NCBI GenBank assembly: GCA_963828755.1
Contig: CAWHFY010000017.1
Coordinates: 186,001 to 250,000, forward strand
Length of the DNA: 64,000 bases
Source: WHSW01 sp963828755
Lineage (GTDB): Bacteria; Actinomycetota; Thermoleophilia; Solirubrobacterales; 70-9
Reading direction: 5' to 3'
A program made the position numbers and the translations under genes. Every line of letters begins with the position of its first letter. The stretch's first letter is position 1. Shown in pieces: positions 41,987 to 51,626 of this stretch. The notes beneath the pieces were generated by a model that did no database searches, was not told where the DNA came from, and was given only the letters and a program-made list of their open reading frames with translations.

Positions 41987-44036
41987 ATGGCGACGATGGG
42001 AGATCGTCGAGCGCGGGATCGGAGCGTCGGTGCCCTGATCGGGCTGGTCGCCGCGACGCTCACGATCACAGGCGCGCTCACGGCGCAGGCCCAGTCCCCC
42101 AAGCCGATGCCGCCGGTCGCGAACGATTGCTTCGCGATCGGCTCCGGTCCAGGGTGACGGCTACCTGCGGACCGACGGCGACACTTACGCCGCCGACGCG
42201 ACGCCCGCCCGGGCCGAGCGGTTCTGGCTCAAGCCGACGGCGCTGTCGAATCGCTTCCTGATCCAGGGCAGCGACGGCCGCCTGCTCACGGCCGCCGGCC
42301 ACGGCGTGAGCGCTCAAAGTATCCCCGGCCGCGATGCCGAATGGACGGTGTTCGCGTCGCCGACCGAGCCGGGAGTGATCTCACACGCCCACGAGTTCCT
42401 GACCACGACGCGCGGCAACGGCATGCGGCTCGCCTCCGGGCACGCCGACGACTGGCGACTGACGCCGTCCGCGGGCTGCAGCCCGTACCCCGAGGCCGGG
42501 CCGGGCGCGACCGGGCGACCGTTCACCGGCACCAATCCCGACGACACCGTGTCCGGGTTCATCGACGCCCACCTCCACATCACCGCCAACCTGCGCGCCG
42601 GCGGCCGCGTGATCCATGGCGAGCCGTTCGACCGCTTCGGGATCACCGAGGCACTCGGCCACGACGCGGACGACCACGGCGCCGACGGCAGCCTCGACGT
42701 GACCGGCAACCTGCTGCGCGACGGGATCCCGTTCGGCACCCACGACACCCATGGCTGGCCGAGCTTCGCCGGCTGGCCGGTCAACGACACCAACACCCAT
42801 CAGCAGATCTACTACGGCTGGTTGCAGCGCGCTTGGATGTCAGGCCTGCGCCTGGTCGTCGCCCAAGCGGTCGAGGACGAGCCGATCTGCCGGATCGAGC
42901 CGGTGCGCTCGCACTCCTGCAGCGAGACCAAGACGATCCGCCTCGAGATCGACCAGCTGCGCGACCTCGAGGACTACGTCGACGCGCAGGAGGGCGGCCG
43001 CGGTCGCGGCTGGCTGCGGATCGTTGAGGGCCCGCGCGAGGCGCGCCGGGTGATCGAGCGGGGCAAGCTCGCGGTCGTGATCGGGGTCGAGTCCTCCGAT
43101 CCGTTCGGCTGCTCGGAGCCGAGCGACTGCACCCGGGCCGACGTCGACCGCGGGCTCGCCCGGATGCGCCGGCTGGGGGTTCGCAGCATGTTCGTCGCCC
43201 ATTGGGTCGACAACGCGTTCGCCGGAGCCGCGCTCGAGGGTGGCATCAAGGGGACCTTCATCAACGTCTTCAACCAGGTCGAGACCGGCCATTACTTCAA
43301 CACCGGCCCCTGTCCGGACCCGAGCCAAGGCGAGGAACTCGACACGCTCGGGCCGTTCGAGATGCAGATCCTGAGCCAGTTCTACCCCGCAACCGCCGGG
43401 ATTCCGCCAATGCCCGACTACGCGGACGGCAGGCAGTGCAACTCGCAGGGCCTCACCGGGCTCGGCGCGTATCTGATCAAGCGCATGATCGCCAAGGGGA
43501 TGCTGATCGACATCGACCACATGAGCGAGTTGGCGCGCGAGCGGGTGCTGCGGATCACCGCGGCCCGCGGCTATCCGGTCGTCTCCAGCCATACCGGCAC
43601 CGGCGGCTCGTGGACCCCGGCCGAGCTCGTGCGCCTGTATCGACACGGCGGGATCGCGACCGCGACCCCGGACCAGGCCCCCGAGCTCGCCCAGCGGCTG
43701 CTGTCGTTCCGCCCGTACCGCGATCGGCGCCGCTACTACGGCGTCGGGCTCGGCACCGACACGGGCGGCTTCTCCTCCCTCCCGGGCCCCGCCGGCGACG
43801 CGGCCGCGCCGCTCGACTACCCGTTCAGGTCCTACGACGGCGCGGTCGAGTTCACGCGGCAGCGCACCGGCGAGCGCGTCTTCGACCTGAACTCCGATGG
43901 CGTCGCCCACTACGGCCTGTTCGCCGACCTGATCGCGCAGATGCAGCGCGGCCCCGATGGGCCGGCTGCAATGCGGACGCTGTTTCGCTCCGCCGAGTCC
44001 TATCTGCAGATGTGGGAACTGGCTGAGCGCCGATGA
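41987..44036 (+). CDS. secreted M19-like (membrane dipeptidase) hydrolase, frameshifted
   Basis: About 682 residues. The ATG at 41987 begins a signal peptide (GALIGLVAATLTITGALTAQ). A beta-rich N-terminal domain, GDGYLRTDGDTYAADATP and FLIQGSDGRLLTAAGHG, precedes the amidohydrolase barrel. Barrel metal ligands are in FIDAHLHIT, VVIGVESSD, the M19-like MLIDIDHMSE and VVSSHTGTGG, with YYGVGLGTDTGG near the end. It probably cleaves dipeptides outside the cell. Near 42150 the frame breaks: a TGA interrupts SGPG and the protein continues in the next frame. Confidence 0.75.
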
Positions 44037-44088
44037 GCGCCGCGATGCCGGTCGAGTTCGAGCCCGCGCGCGCGAGCCCTGAGCCCGC

Positions 44089-45654
44089 TCAGGCGCCCGC
44101 GGTCGCCGGGGAGTCGGCCAGGTGCTCGTGGACGAAGCGAACCGCCGTCGCGCCCTCACCCACCGCGGTCGCGCAGCGCTTGATCGAGCCGGCGCGCACG
44201 TCGCCGGCCGCGTACACGCCGGGCACGCTGGTCTCGAGCAGGCCGCCGGCCCCGGCCTCGGCGCCCGTGAGGACGAAGCCTCTTTCGTCGCGCGCGACCG
44301 CGTCGCCGAGCCAGTCGGTGCACGGCGCCGCGCCCAGGAACAGGAACAGGAACGAGAAGGCGAGCTCGGTGCCGTCGAGAAGGGTGACGCCCTCGAGCAC
44401 GCCGTCGGCGCCGTGCAGTTCGCCGATCTCGCTGCGGTCGCGGACCGCGATCCCATAGCGATCGAGCTCGTCGATCAGGTACTGCGACATCGTCTCATTG
44501 AGATCGGCGCGGCGGTGGAGCAGCGTCACCAGGGCGCCACCGCGCGCCAGCCAGACGGCAGCCTGGGCGGCGGAGTTGCCGCCGCCGACGACCGCGACCC
44601 GCTGGGCACCGCAGAGCTGCGCCTCGGGCGGGCCCGCCGCGTAGAACACGCTGACCCCCTCGTACTCGGAGAGCCCGTCGACCGGCAGCCGCCGGTACTC
44701 GGCCCCGGTCGCGAGCACCACCGAGCGCGCGTGGACCTCGTGGCCGCCCTCGAGCTTCACGACGTGACCGTCCTCGCCCGGCTCCAGCGCCAGCGCCCGG
44801 TACGGGGTCGCCGTGCGTGCATGGAACTTGCGAGCCTGGGTGACCGCGCGACTGGTCAGCTCCGAGCCGCTGATCCCGGCCGGGAAGCCGAGGTAGTTCT
44901 CGATCCGGCGCGAGGTCCCGGCCTGGCCGCCGAGCACGGTGCTCTCGATCACGAGCGTATCCAACCCCTCGGAGGCACCGTAGACGGCGGCGCCGAGGCC
45001 GGCCGGGCCGCCGCCGACGACGAGCAGGTCGACCCGCTCGGTCGGGGCGAGCTCGAGGCCGATCCCGAGCGTTCGGGAGAGCTCGCCGTTGCTCGGCCGC
45101 TCGAGCTCCTGTCCGCCCGGCAGGCGGACGAGGGGCAGCCGCTCCGGGTCGAGCTGCTCGCCGGCGCCGTCGTGCCGGCTGTGCGGGAGGCGCATCCGGC
45201 GCGCGAACTCGACCAGCCGGCGGGTGTCCGCGGAGTCGCGGTCGCCGACGATCTCGATCCCGATCCCCTCGCGCCCTTGCAGCAGCTCGCGGCGGCGGAC
45301 GAAGGCGGAGAGCAGCAGGTCGGCGAGCGACGGATCCTCGAACAGCAGCTCGCGCAGAACCTCGCGCTCGACCGCGATGTAGCGCATCGGCTCGCTCGCA
45401 ACCGCAGTCAGGAACACCGTCTGGCCCGAGAGCAGGTTGATCTCGCCGAGAAAGCCGCGGGCGCCGTGGCGGACGACCTCGTTGCCGGCCGCGTCGAGCA
45501 CCTGGGCCTCGCCCTCGAGAATCGCGATGAACGGGTACGTCGGATCGCCGACTCGGAACAGGACCTCGCCCGGCTCCGCGGAGCGCTCCTCGCCGACCCT
45601 GGCGAGGGTCGCGAGCTGCGACTCTGAGAGGACGGCGCTGGCGGGACCCGACAC
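44089..45654 (-). CDS. cNMP-binding domain fused to thioredoxin-reductase-like flavoprotein
   Basis: A 521-residue protein. Residues about 1-130 are a cyclic-nucleotide-binding domain (GEVLFRVGDPTYPFIAILEG, and GFLGEINLLSGQ as phosphate loop). A short thioredoxin-like segment follows, then a thioredoxin-reductase fold with FAD loop VVGGGPAGLGAAVYGASEG, NADPH loop VVGGGNSAAQAAVWLARGG and VYAAGDVRAG. The active-site CxxC is absent (AAGPPEAQLCG instead), so it cannot act as a normal thioredoxin reductase. A nucleotide-sensing redox regulator is plausible. Confidence 0.8.
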   Translation of the reverse strand: MSGPASAVLSESQLATLARVGEERSAEPGEVLFRVGDPTYPFIAILEGEAQVLDAAGNEVVRHGARGFLGEINLLSGQTVFLTAVASEPMRYIAVEREVLRELLFEDPSLADLLLSAFVRRRELLQGREGIGIEIVGDRDSADTRRLVEFARRMRLPHSRHDGAGEQLDPERLPLVRLPGGQELERPSNGELSRTLGIGLELAPTERVDLLVVGGGPAGLGAAVYGASEGLDTLVIESTVLGGQAGTSRRIENYLGFPAGISGSELTSRAVTQARKFHARTATPYRALALEPGEDGHVVKLEGGHEVHARSVVLATGAEYRRLPVDGLSEYEGVSVFYAAGPPEAQLCGAQRVAVVGGGNSAAQAAVWLARGGALVTLLHRRADLNETMSQYLIDELDRYGIAVRDRSEIGELHGADGVLEGVTLLDGTELAFSFLFLFLGAAPCTDWLGDAVARDERGFVLTGAEAGAGGLLETSVPGVYAAGDVRAGSIKRCATAVGEGATAVRFVHEHLADSPATAGA

Positions 45655-45693
45655 GCCGTCAGGGTAGCCGGGCGCCGCCTAAGATCCCCGGCG

Positions 45694-46368
45694 ATGAGCG
45701 CGCCGGCGGTGATCCCGAGAGGAGAGGGCGAGATCATCGGCGACGCCCCGGACCGCCGCGTCGAGATTCTGTGCGAGCGCGACGGCCTGCACGCGACCTG
45801 GTCGCGCTTCGGCCCCGGCCGCGACGGCGCGGGGCGCCACATCCACCGCAGCCACACCGACCTCTTCTACGTGCTCGACGGCGAGCTGACGATCAAGCTC
45901 GCCGACGCCGAGGTGACCGCCTCGGCGGGATCGCTCGCGGTCGCGCCACCGCTCGTCGTCCACGGCTTCCGAAACGCCGCCGATGTCGACGTCCGCTACC
46001 TCAACCTGCATGCTCCGGGCTGCGGCTTCGCCGACTACATGCGCGGCCTGCGCGACGGCCGCCAGGTCGACTTCGACCAGCATGACCCGCCAGCCGAGGG
46101 CCTGCGTCCGGCGAGCGACGCGATGATCACCGCGGGCGAGGTGGACCTCGACGAGGTCAGGGTCAACCGGCTCGAGCTCGAGGCGGGCGAGTCGACGGTG
46201 GCGGGACGAGACGGCGCCACCACGGGCCTTCATGTGCTCGCCGGCGAGCTCAGCCTCGAGAACGGCCCGGCGCAGCTCGGCCCGGGCACCTGGGTGACGC
46301 TCGACACCGCCACGCGCCTCGAGGCCACCTCCCCGCTCCGCCTCCTCGCGATCGTCGGCCATAGCTGA
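45694..46368 (+). CDS. two-domain cupin protein
   Basis: A 224-residue bicupin. The first cupin has the metal motif H-x-H-x4-D in RHIHRSHTDLFYVLDGEL and the matching His in PLVVHGFRN. The second (VNRLELEAGESTVAGRDG onwards) is degenerate and lacks clear ligands. It may be a dioxygenase, isomerase or sugar-binding protein. It is divergent from the flavoprotein gene. Confidence 0.75.
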   Translation: MSAPAVIPRGEGEIIGDAPDRRVEILCERDGLHATWSRFGPGRDGAGRHIHRSHTDLFYVLDGELTIKLADAEVTASAGSLAVAPPLVVHGFRNAADVDVRYLNLHAPGCGFADYMRGLRDGRQVDFDQHDPPAEGLRPASDAMITAGEVDLDEVRVNRLELEAGESTVAGRDGATTGLHVLAGELSLENGPAQLGPGTWVTLDTATRLEATSPLRLLAIVGHS

Positions 46369-46388
46369 CCGGGCCGCCCGCGCCGCCC

Positions 46389-46441
46389 GCGCCGACGGGT
46401 TGATTTCGTTGCCCCCTCTGGCGTTTTCAACCCGTCGGCGC
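46389..46441. terminator. 15-bp perfect inverted repeat between convergent genes
   Basis: GCGCCGACGGGTTGA (46389-46403) and its exact complement (46427-46441) enclose 23 bases. The right arm contains the last codons and stop of the PAP2 gene. It probably ends transcription from both sides, although the loop is unusually long for a terminator. Confidence 0.5.
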
Positions 46442-47413
46442 CAGGACGGTCGCGCGGCGGCGCTCCCACCACGCCCAGGCCCCCATCACCGCGCCCGCAT
46501 ATAGCCAGCCGAGCGCGACGTCGAAGAAGTAGTGCTCGCCCGTGGCGATCAGGGTCAGCCCCATCGCCAGCGGATAGAGGACGACCAGCGGGCGGAGGAT
46601 CGGGCGGACCCGCCCCCACAGGAACATCGCGACCAGCGCCGTGAACGCGGAGTGCAGCGAGGGCACGGCCGCGACCAGGTTGACGCTCGTCTGCCCCTCG
46701 GAGAACAGGCCGGCGGTGCCGCCGCCGAGCACCTCCCATCCCTCCGAGGTCGTCCGCTGAACGCCGTCGAGGAGGCCGGTCTCGCCCGCCATCCACGGCG
46801 GCGCGGCCGGGAAGGCGATGTAGGTGGCGAGCCCGGCGAGCGCCAGGGTGACGAGGCGCCTGGTGAAGCTCAAGAAGGCGGCTCGATCGCGAATCCACAG
46901 GGCGCCGGCGAGCGCGAACGGGACGATGAAGTAGGACGTGTACACGAGCGTGAACGCGACGTCCCAACCGTTGACGACGCCGGGCTGGTTGATGTTCGAC
47001 TGCAGCCACTGAGTCGGCGTGTCGCCGCCGAAGACGAACCGGTCGAAGTCGATCATCGTCTGCGAGTGGACGCCGATCCCGAGCGAGTCGGCGGCGCCGC
47101 GCGTGAGGTCGTAGGCGCTGAGCACGAGGACGATCGGCATCCAGTCGACGACGAGCTGGCGGATCTGGCGCGGGTCGCGGCCGAGCGAGGCGCAGGCGAG
47201 CGCGCCGCAGATCCAGGCGATCACCAGCTCGCGCTGGGCCGGGATCCCGTAGTAGGCGCTCCAGGCGACGAGCACGATGAAGTAGGCAGCGAGGGCGCCC
47301 CGGCGCACCGCGGTCCAGCGCGCGAAGCGGAAGTCGGCCGTCTGCTCGACGCCGACCCGGGCGGTGTCGGTCGCGTTCACCGGGCTTAATCTATTCGCGA
47401 GCATCGGCGCCAT
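46427..47413 (-). CDS. PAP2-family membrane phosphatase (inositolphosphotransferase-like)
   Basis: A 328-residue membrane protein with about six to seven spans. The phosphatase motifs are FPAAPPW, PSLHSAF with the catalytic His, and GEHYFFDVALG with the nucleophilic His and supporting Asp. This arrangement resembles the IPC-synthase/Aur1-like branch, which moves head groups between membrane lipids, as well as lipid phosphatases. The stop lies in a large inverted repeat. Confidence 0.83.
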   Translation of the reverse strand: MAPMLANRLSPVNATDTARVGVEQTADFRFARWTAVRRGALAAYFIVLVAWSAYYGIPAQRELVIAWICGALACASLGRDPRQIRQLVVDWMPIVLVLSAYDLTRGAADSLGIGVHSQTMIDFDRFVFGGDTPTQWLQSNINQPGVVNGWDVAFTLVYTSYFIVPFALAGALWIRDRAAFLSFTRRLVTLALAGLATYIAFPAAPPWMAGETGLLDGVQRTTSEGWEVLGGGTAGLFSEGQTSVNLVAAVPSLHSAFTALVAMFLWGRVRPILRPLVVLYPLAMGLTLIATGEHYFFDVALGWLYAGAVMGAWAWWERRRATVLAPTG

Positions 47414-47416
47414 CGT

Positions 47417-47653
47417 TCAGTCGCCGGTGACCGCGACGTTGACGGTCGAGCAGCGCCCGCATTTGACGCGGACCTTCTTGGTCATCTGCATCGAGTGCAT
47501 GGAGGCCGCGAGCACGTTCCCGCACTGCACGCAGACGTAGTCATCGGGCCCGTTGCCGGCGAACGCGGGTCGATCCGGATCTTCCTGCACCGCGGTCCCG
47601 GCGGCGAACGGCACCTCGCCCTCGCGGATCTCTCGCATGGTCACGGTCGCCAT
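47417..47653 (-). CDS. small zinc-ribbon protein
   Basis: A 78-residue protein with two CxxC knuckles, DYVCVQCGNVLAAS and VRVKCGRCSTVNVAV, which should bind one zinc. The first 35 residues are charged and look disordered. It lies 13 bases after coxG and 3 bases before the PAP2 gene on the same strand, so it may belong to the CO-oxidation functions. No family name was recognised. Confidence 0.65.
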   Translation of the reverse strand: MATVTMREIREGEVPFAAGTAVQEDPDRPAFAGNGPDDYVCVQCGNVLAASMHSMQMTKKVRVKCGRCSTVNVAVTGD

Positions 47654-47666
47654 CGCGCGAGCGCGC

Positions 47667-48098
47667 TCAGAGGTCGCCGAGCTTGCCGGTGAAGTCGGTG
47701 ATCAACGCGTCGAGCACGCCGACGACCACACCCTCGCCCATCGACGCCGCCTTGCCCGTGATCTGAGCGTTCGTGTGGATCGTCCCGCCGCCGTCGGCGA
47801 GCTGCATGGTGACGTCGGCGTTCGCGTGGCCCTGGCCGCCGGCCTCCTTCGACTTGACCCGGAGCACGGCACGGTGCGCGGCCTCGTCCTTCTCGACGAC
47901 CTCCACCGTCCCCGTGAACTTCATCGACATCGCCCCCATCTTCAGGACGATCTCCGCCTTGACCGCGTCCGGACCGGTCGCCTCGATGACGCGCCCGCCG
48001 TCGACGCAGGGGATCACGCGCTCGAGATCGGTGACCGCAGCGAAGCTCTCATCGATCGGCTTCGTGGTCGAAAACGAATGGTCGAGCTCGGTTGCCAT
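47667..48098 (-). CDS. coxG: CoxG-like SRPBCC protein (CO dehydrogenase subunit G)
   Basis: A 143-residue SRPBCC domain with the CoxG pattern: HSFSTTKPIDESFAAVTDLE, RVIPCVDGGRV and the middle strand AEIVLKMGAMSMKFTGTVEV. CoxG proteins link CO dehydrogenase to the membrane and have been implicated in handing menaquinone to the enzyme. AAGGAGGT lies 6 bases before the ATG. The gene is near the end of the cox region and divergent from a YceI gene. Confidence 0.82.
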   Translation of the reverse strand: MATELDHSFSTTKPIDESFAAVTDLERVIPCVDGGRVIEATGPDAVKAEIVLKMGAMSMKFTGTVEVVEKDEAAHRAVLRVKSKEAGGQGHANADVTMQLADGGGTIHTNAQITGKAASMGEGVVVGVLDALITDFTGKLGDL

Positions 48099-48142
48099 CT
48101 CACTACCTCCTTCGGTTGGGCGCCGGTTTATATGCTCGGCGC

Positions 48143-48698
48143 GTGTCGCTTGAGACTGGTACGCATCGGCTCGGTCCGGACACCGCCACCCTCTCGGTGC
48201 GCACCGCGCGGGCCGGGGCGGCGGCGAAGGCGGGACACGACCTGCTCATACACGTGACGGATTGGTCGGCGACGATCGTGGTCGAGCGGCGGGCCTGCCG
48301 GTGTGCAGCTCGAGCTGACCGCAAACCCGAGCTCGCTTCGCGTGCGCGAGGGAAAGGGCGGGATTCAGGCGCTCGGCGACGAGGACCTCGACAACATCCA
48401 CCAAACGATCGACGACGAGGTGCTGATGCGCCGCGAGATCACCTTTCGCTCGACCAGCGCCGAGCCCGCCGGCGACGGCGGCGTGATCCACGTCGAGGGC
48501 GACCTGTCGCTGTTCGGCAACAGCCACCCGGTCACCTTCGACCTCAAGATCAGCGATGCCGGCGCCGTCGCGGCGACCGCCGTCGTCAGGCAGAGCGACT
48601 GGGGGATGAAGCCGTACTCGGCGCTGTTCGGGGCGCTCAAAGTGGCCGATGACGTCGAGGTCGAGGTCGAGGGGCACCTTCAGGCTCCGGCTTCCTAG
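48143..48698 (+). CDS. YceI-family lipid-binding protein, frameshifted
   Basis: About 184 residues. The start GTHRLGPDTATLSVRTARAG and AAAKAGHDLLIHVTDWSATI match YceI, a lipocalin-like fold that binds polyisoprenoid chains. DLSLFGNSHPVTFDLKISDA and SALFGALKVADDVEVEVEG come later. The frame breaks near 48290 (one extra base). There is no signal peptide, so it is cytosolic. A quinone-tail ligand would fit the CO-oxidation neighbourhood, but that is inference. Confidence 0.75.
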
Positions 48699-48701
48699 CC
48701 C

Positions 48702-49151
48702 TCAGTCGCGGTAGACGGCCTGCGCGTCGAGGCCGCCCTCGACCCCGGGGGGCAGCGCTCCGGTGCCGTGCGCGTAGAGCGCGAGGTCCTCGATCGTCTT
48801 CGTCCCGCCACCGTCGGCGACCCAGCCGCCGTTCGACCACGAGAGGCTGTCGGGCGGCACGTCGAGCGCGACGCCGGCCAGCAGCCGCGCCTTGTCGCGG
48901 ATTCGGCCGCTCGCCGTCTCGATCGCGGCCGAGGTGCCGGCCGAGGGGCTGGTGTTGAAACCGTGGCCCTCACCGAACCGGTCGGTGTCGGCGGGGACGA
49001 CCTTGACGTCGAGCGCCGGAACGCCGAGCTCGGCGCCGACGAGCGCCGCGTACTCCCCCTCCTTGCCGTCGGACTCGGTGGTCAGGCTGAGCACCATCTT
49101 GCCCGTCGGATGGACGCGCAGAAACACCGCTCGATAGGCCTCATCAGCCAT
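48702..49151 (-). CDS. stand-alone CoxL segment homologue
   Basis: A 149-residue protein that aligns over its length with an internal part of CoxL encoded in the same operon: LRVHPTGKMVLSLTTESDGK against LRVHPSGKAVVSISAQTQGQ, GRIRDKARLLAG against RKVRDKARLIAA, and PPGVEGGLDAQAVY against PEGIEGGLDAQVIY. The molybdopterin-contacting QGQGHET loop of CoxL is replaced by ESDGKEGEY, so it should not be catalytic. It is the last gene of the cox operon and its start overlaps the preceding stop. It may be a chaperone or decoy for CoxL maturation. Confidence 0.75.
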   Translation of the reverse strand: MADEAYRAVFLRVHPTGKMVLSLTTESDGKEGEYAALVGAELGVPALDVKVVPADTDRFGEGHGFNTSPSAGTSAAIETASGRIRDKARLLAGVALDVPPDSLSWSNGGWVADGGGTKTIEDLALYAHGTGALPPGVEGGLDAQAVYRD

Positions 49152-49336
49152 CACTGATCCTCCTCGTCGTCGTTCCCCTCGGCTCGCGCCGCGAGCCGCT
49201 CTCGTTCCTGGTGCGCGGTCAGCGCGTTGTGCTCCTCGAGGTCGCAGAACGCCGGCTGGGGCCCGCCCAGCGGATGCGGCGGGACCGCGGGACGCTCGCA
49301 CCCCGGATAGATGCAGGTCTTCTCAGTCGCGTTCAC
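49151..49336 (-). CDS. small zinc-finger-like protein in cox operon
   Basis: A 61-residue protein. CIYPGCERPAVPPHPLGG followed by FCDLEEHN gives a C-x4-C...C-x5-H arrangement that should bind a metal. The rest is a charged helix (TAHQERERLAARAEGNDDEE). The GTG at 49336 lies inside the end of coxE, and its stop overlaps the next start, so it is translated with its neighbours. The function is unknown. Confidence 0.6.
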   Translation of the reverse strand: MNATEKTCIYPGCERPAVPPHPLGGPQPAFCDLEEHNALTAHQERERLAARAEGNDDEEDQ

Positions 49337-50710
49337 CGATCGACCATCCCGGCGTCGTCCTGCCGCGGCTCGGCCCGTACCCGCTCGGCATCGCCACTGA
49401 GCTGCCGGGCACCGGGGTCGCGCTCGCCCATGAATCCTCCTCCGTCTCCGCCGGCGGCTCGCGATCCCCGCGCGGCGCCACTTCGCTCGCGCTCGCCGCA
49501 GCGATTGCGTCGACGACCTCGGCGAGCGCGTCGAAGCTGTGGCCACTGACCAGGGCGTCGCAGTGCTCGAGCGCGGCGACCATGCCGCCCGCCCGGACCG
49601 AGAACTCGCTCGCGCCGACGCGCGGATTGACCCAGACGATCCGGTGGGCGAGGCGCGCGAGGCGCTCCATCTCGCGCCCGACGAGCGCCGGGTCACCGCG
49701 CTCCCAGCCGTCGGAGAGGATCACCACGACGGCGCCGCGGGCCATCCCCCGCCGCCCGTGGCGATCGTTGAACTCCTTCAGCGCCTCGCCGATCCTGGTG
49801 CCACTCGACCAGTCGGGCGCGGTCGCGGCCGCGCGCTGGATCGCGCGATCGGGGTGGCGCGAGGCGAGCGCCCGCGTGACCCGCGTGAGCCGGGTGGCGA
49901 ACACGAACGCCTCCGCGTTCGGGCCGGCGCCGGCCGCGCAGGCGAGGAACTGCAGGTAGGCGCGGGCGTAGGGCTCCATCGAGCCCGAGATGTCGCAGAG
50001 CATCACCAGGCGGCGCGGAACCACGCGGCGGCGGCGGCGCGCGAGCACGGTCGGGATCGCCGCCGGTGCGCAGGCTCTGGCGCAGGGTTCGGCGCACGTC
50101 GACGCGCTGGCCGTGGCCGGCGCGGTCGAACCTGCGCGTCCGCCGCGTCGGCGTCGCCAGCTCGAGCTGCGACATCAGCCGGTACAGGCGGGCGAGCTCG
50201 CCCGGGTCGAGGGCGTCGAAGCTCTTCGAGGCGAGCACCTCCTCGTCGCTCGCCATCGCCAGCGGGACCTCGAGCTCGGGAGCGTCGGGGTCCTCGTCGG
50301 CCGGACGGCGGCGAGGAGCCGGCGCTGCCCTGCCTGCCCGGCTCGCCGGAGTCAGCGGATGCGCCCTTGCGCTCGGCGCTCGGCCGGTGATCGCGCGGCG
50401 CCGGTGCGGTCGGGTGTCGTCCAGCTCCGGCTCCCCGTCGCGTGCGCCGCCGAAGACCGAGGCGAAGACGGCGTCGAAGGCGCCGACCTCGCTGCGGTCG
50501 GTGACGAAGATCGAGCGCGCGGTCCAATACAGGCGACGACGGCTCTGCGGGCGGGTCAGCGTCAGCGCCCGGGCGAACTCCGCGGCGCGCTCGGGGGTGA
50601 CCGCCGAGCCCGGCCTCGCGCAGGCGGTGGCTCAGCGAGCCCGCGAGCGCCGCGAGGTCGAGGTGGACCGTCTCGACCGCGAACGGCGCCGACGCCTCGG
50701 GCTCAGCCAC
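49323..50710 (-). CDS. coxE: CoxE-like VWA-domain protein, several frameshifts
   Basis: About 460 residues. The C-terminal half is a von Willebrand A domain with the MIDAS motif in VMLCDISGSMEPYARAYLQF, then SSGTRIGEALKEFND and VVILSDGWERGDPALVGREM. The N-terminal part (LYWTARSIFVTDRSEVGAFD) matches CoxE. The frame changes near 50612, somewhere in 50290-50400 and near 50045; all three leave sensible protein in the next frame. With the MoxR ATPase CoxD it matures the Cu-S-Mo centre of CO dehydrogenase. Confidence 0.8.
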
Positions 50711-51626
50711 CGCTGCGCACGAGCTGGTCGAGGCCGGCCGCGCGGATCACCTCCTGGTCCTCGTCGTACTTGAGCACCGAGCCGAGCGTGAGGTCGACCG
50801 CCGCCTCGTCGAGCCGTTCGATCCCGAGCAGCTCGAGCGCCGCCAGCCAGTCGATCGCCTCGGCGATCCCGGGCGGCTTCTGGACGTCCGACTCGCGCAT
50901 CCTCGAGACGGCGTCGGCGACCTCGACGGCGAGCGTCTCGGCGGCGCCCTTGACCCGTCGGCGGATGATCTCGACCTCGCGCTCCGGCGTCGGGTAGTCG
51001 ATCCAGCGGTACAGGCAGCGCCGCTTGACCGCGTCGTGAAGGTCGCGGGTGCGGTTCGAGGTGAGGACGATGATCGGCGGGTGCGTGGCCGTGATCGTGC
51101 CGAGCTCGGGGATCGTCACGCTCGCCTCGCCCAGGAGCTCGAGCAGGAACGCCTCGAAGTCATCGTCGGCGCGGTCGATCTCGTCGATCAGCAGCACCGC
51201 CGGACGCGGGCCGGGGTGCTCGAGCGCTCGCAGCAGCGGGCGGCGGATCAGGTAGTCGGAGCCGAACAGTTCTTCCTCGCCCAGCGCCGCACCCTGCGAG
51301 TCGGCAAGCCGGATGCTGAGCAGCTGGCGCGGATAGTTCCACTCGTAGAGCGCCTCCGCTGCGTCGATCCCCTCGTAGCACTGCAGCCGCACCAGCGGCG
51401 TCTCGAGCACCGCCGCGAGCGAGCGCGCGGCCTCGGTCTTGCCGACCCCCGCCTCGCCCTCGAGCAGCAGCGGCTGGGGCAGGCGCAGGCTGAGGAACAT
51501 CGAGGTCGCGAGGCCCTCGTCGACGAGGTAGTCGACCGCGGCCAAGCGCCGGGCGAGCGTCTCGACGTCCGGGACGATCCGGCCGACCTCCTCGGGCGCC
51601 GAGCCGGTGACGCCGGGCGGGCTCAT
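50703..51626 (-). CDS. coxD: CoxD-like MoxR AAA+ ATPase
   Basis: A 307-residue AAA+ protein. Walker A is LLEGEAGVGKTEAARSL near residue 55, Walker B LLIDEIDRADDDFEAFLLEL near 150, and sensor 1 VLTSNRTRDLHDA. MoxR ATPases work with VWA partners; CoxD is needed to load sulfur and copper into CO dehydrogenase. It overlaps coxE and the MocA gene by a few bases each. Confidence 0.9.
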   Translation of the reverse strand: MSPPGVTGSAPEEVGRIVPDVETLARRLAAVDYLVDEGLATSMFLSLRLPQPLLLEGEAGVGKTEAARSLAAVLETPLVRLQCYEGIDAAEALYEWNYPRQLLSIRLADSQGAALGEEELFGSDYLIRRPLLRALEHPGPRPAVLLIDEIDRADDDFEAFLLELLGEASVTIPELGTITATHPPIIVLTSNRTRDLHDAVKRRCLYRWIDYPTPEREVEIIRRRVKGAAETLAVEVADAVSRMRESDVQKPPGIAEAIDWLAALELLGIERLDEAAVDLTLGSVLKYDEDQEVIRAAGLDQLVRSGG

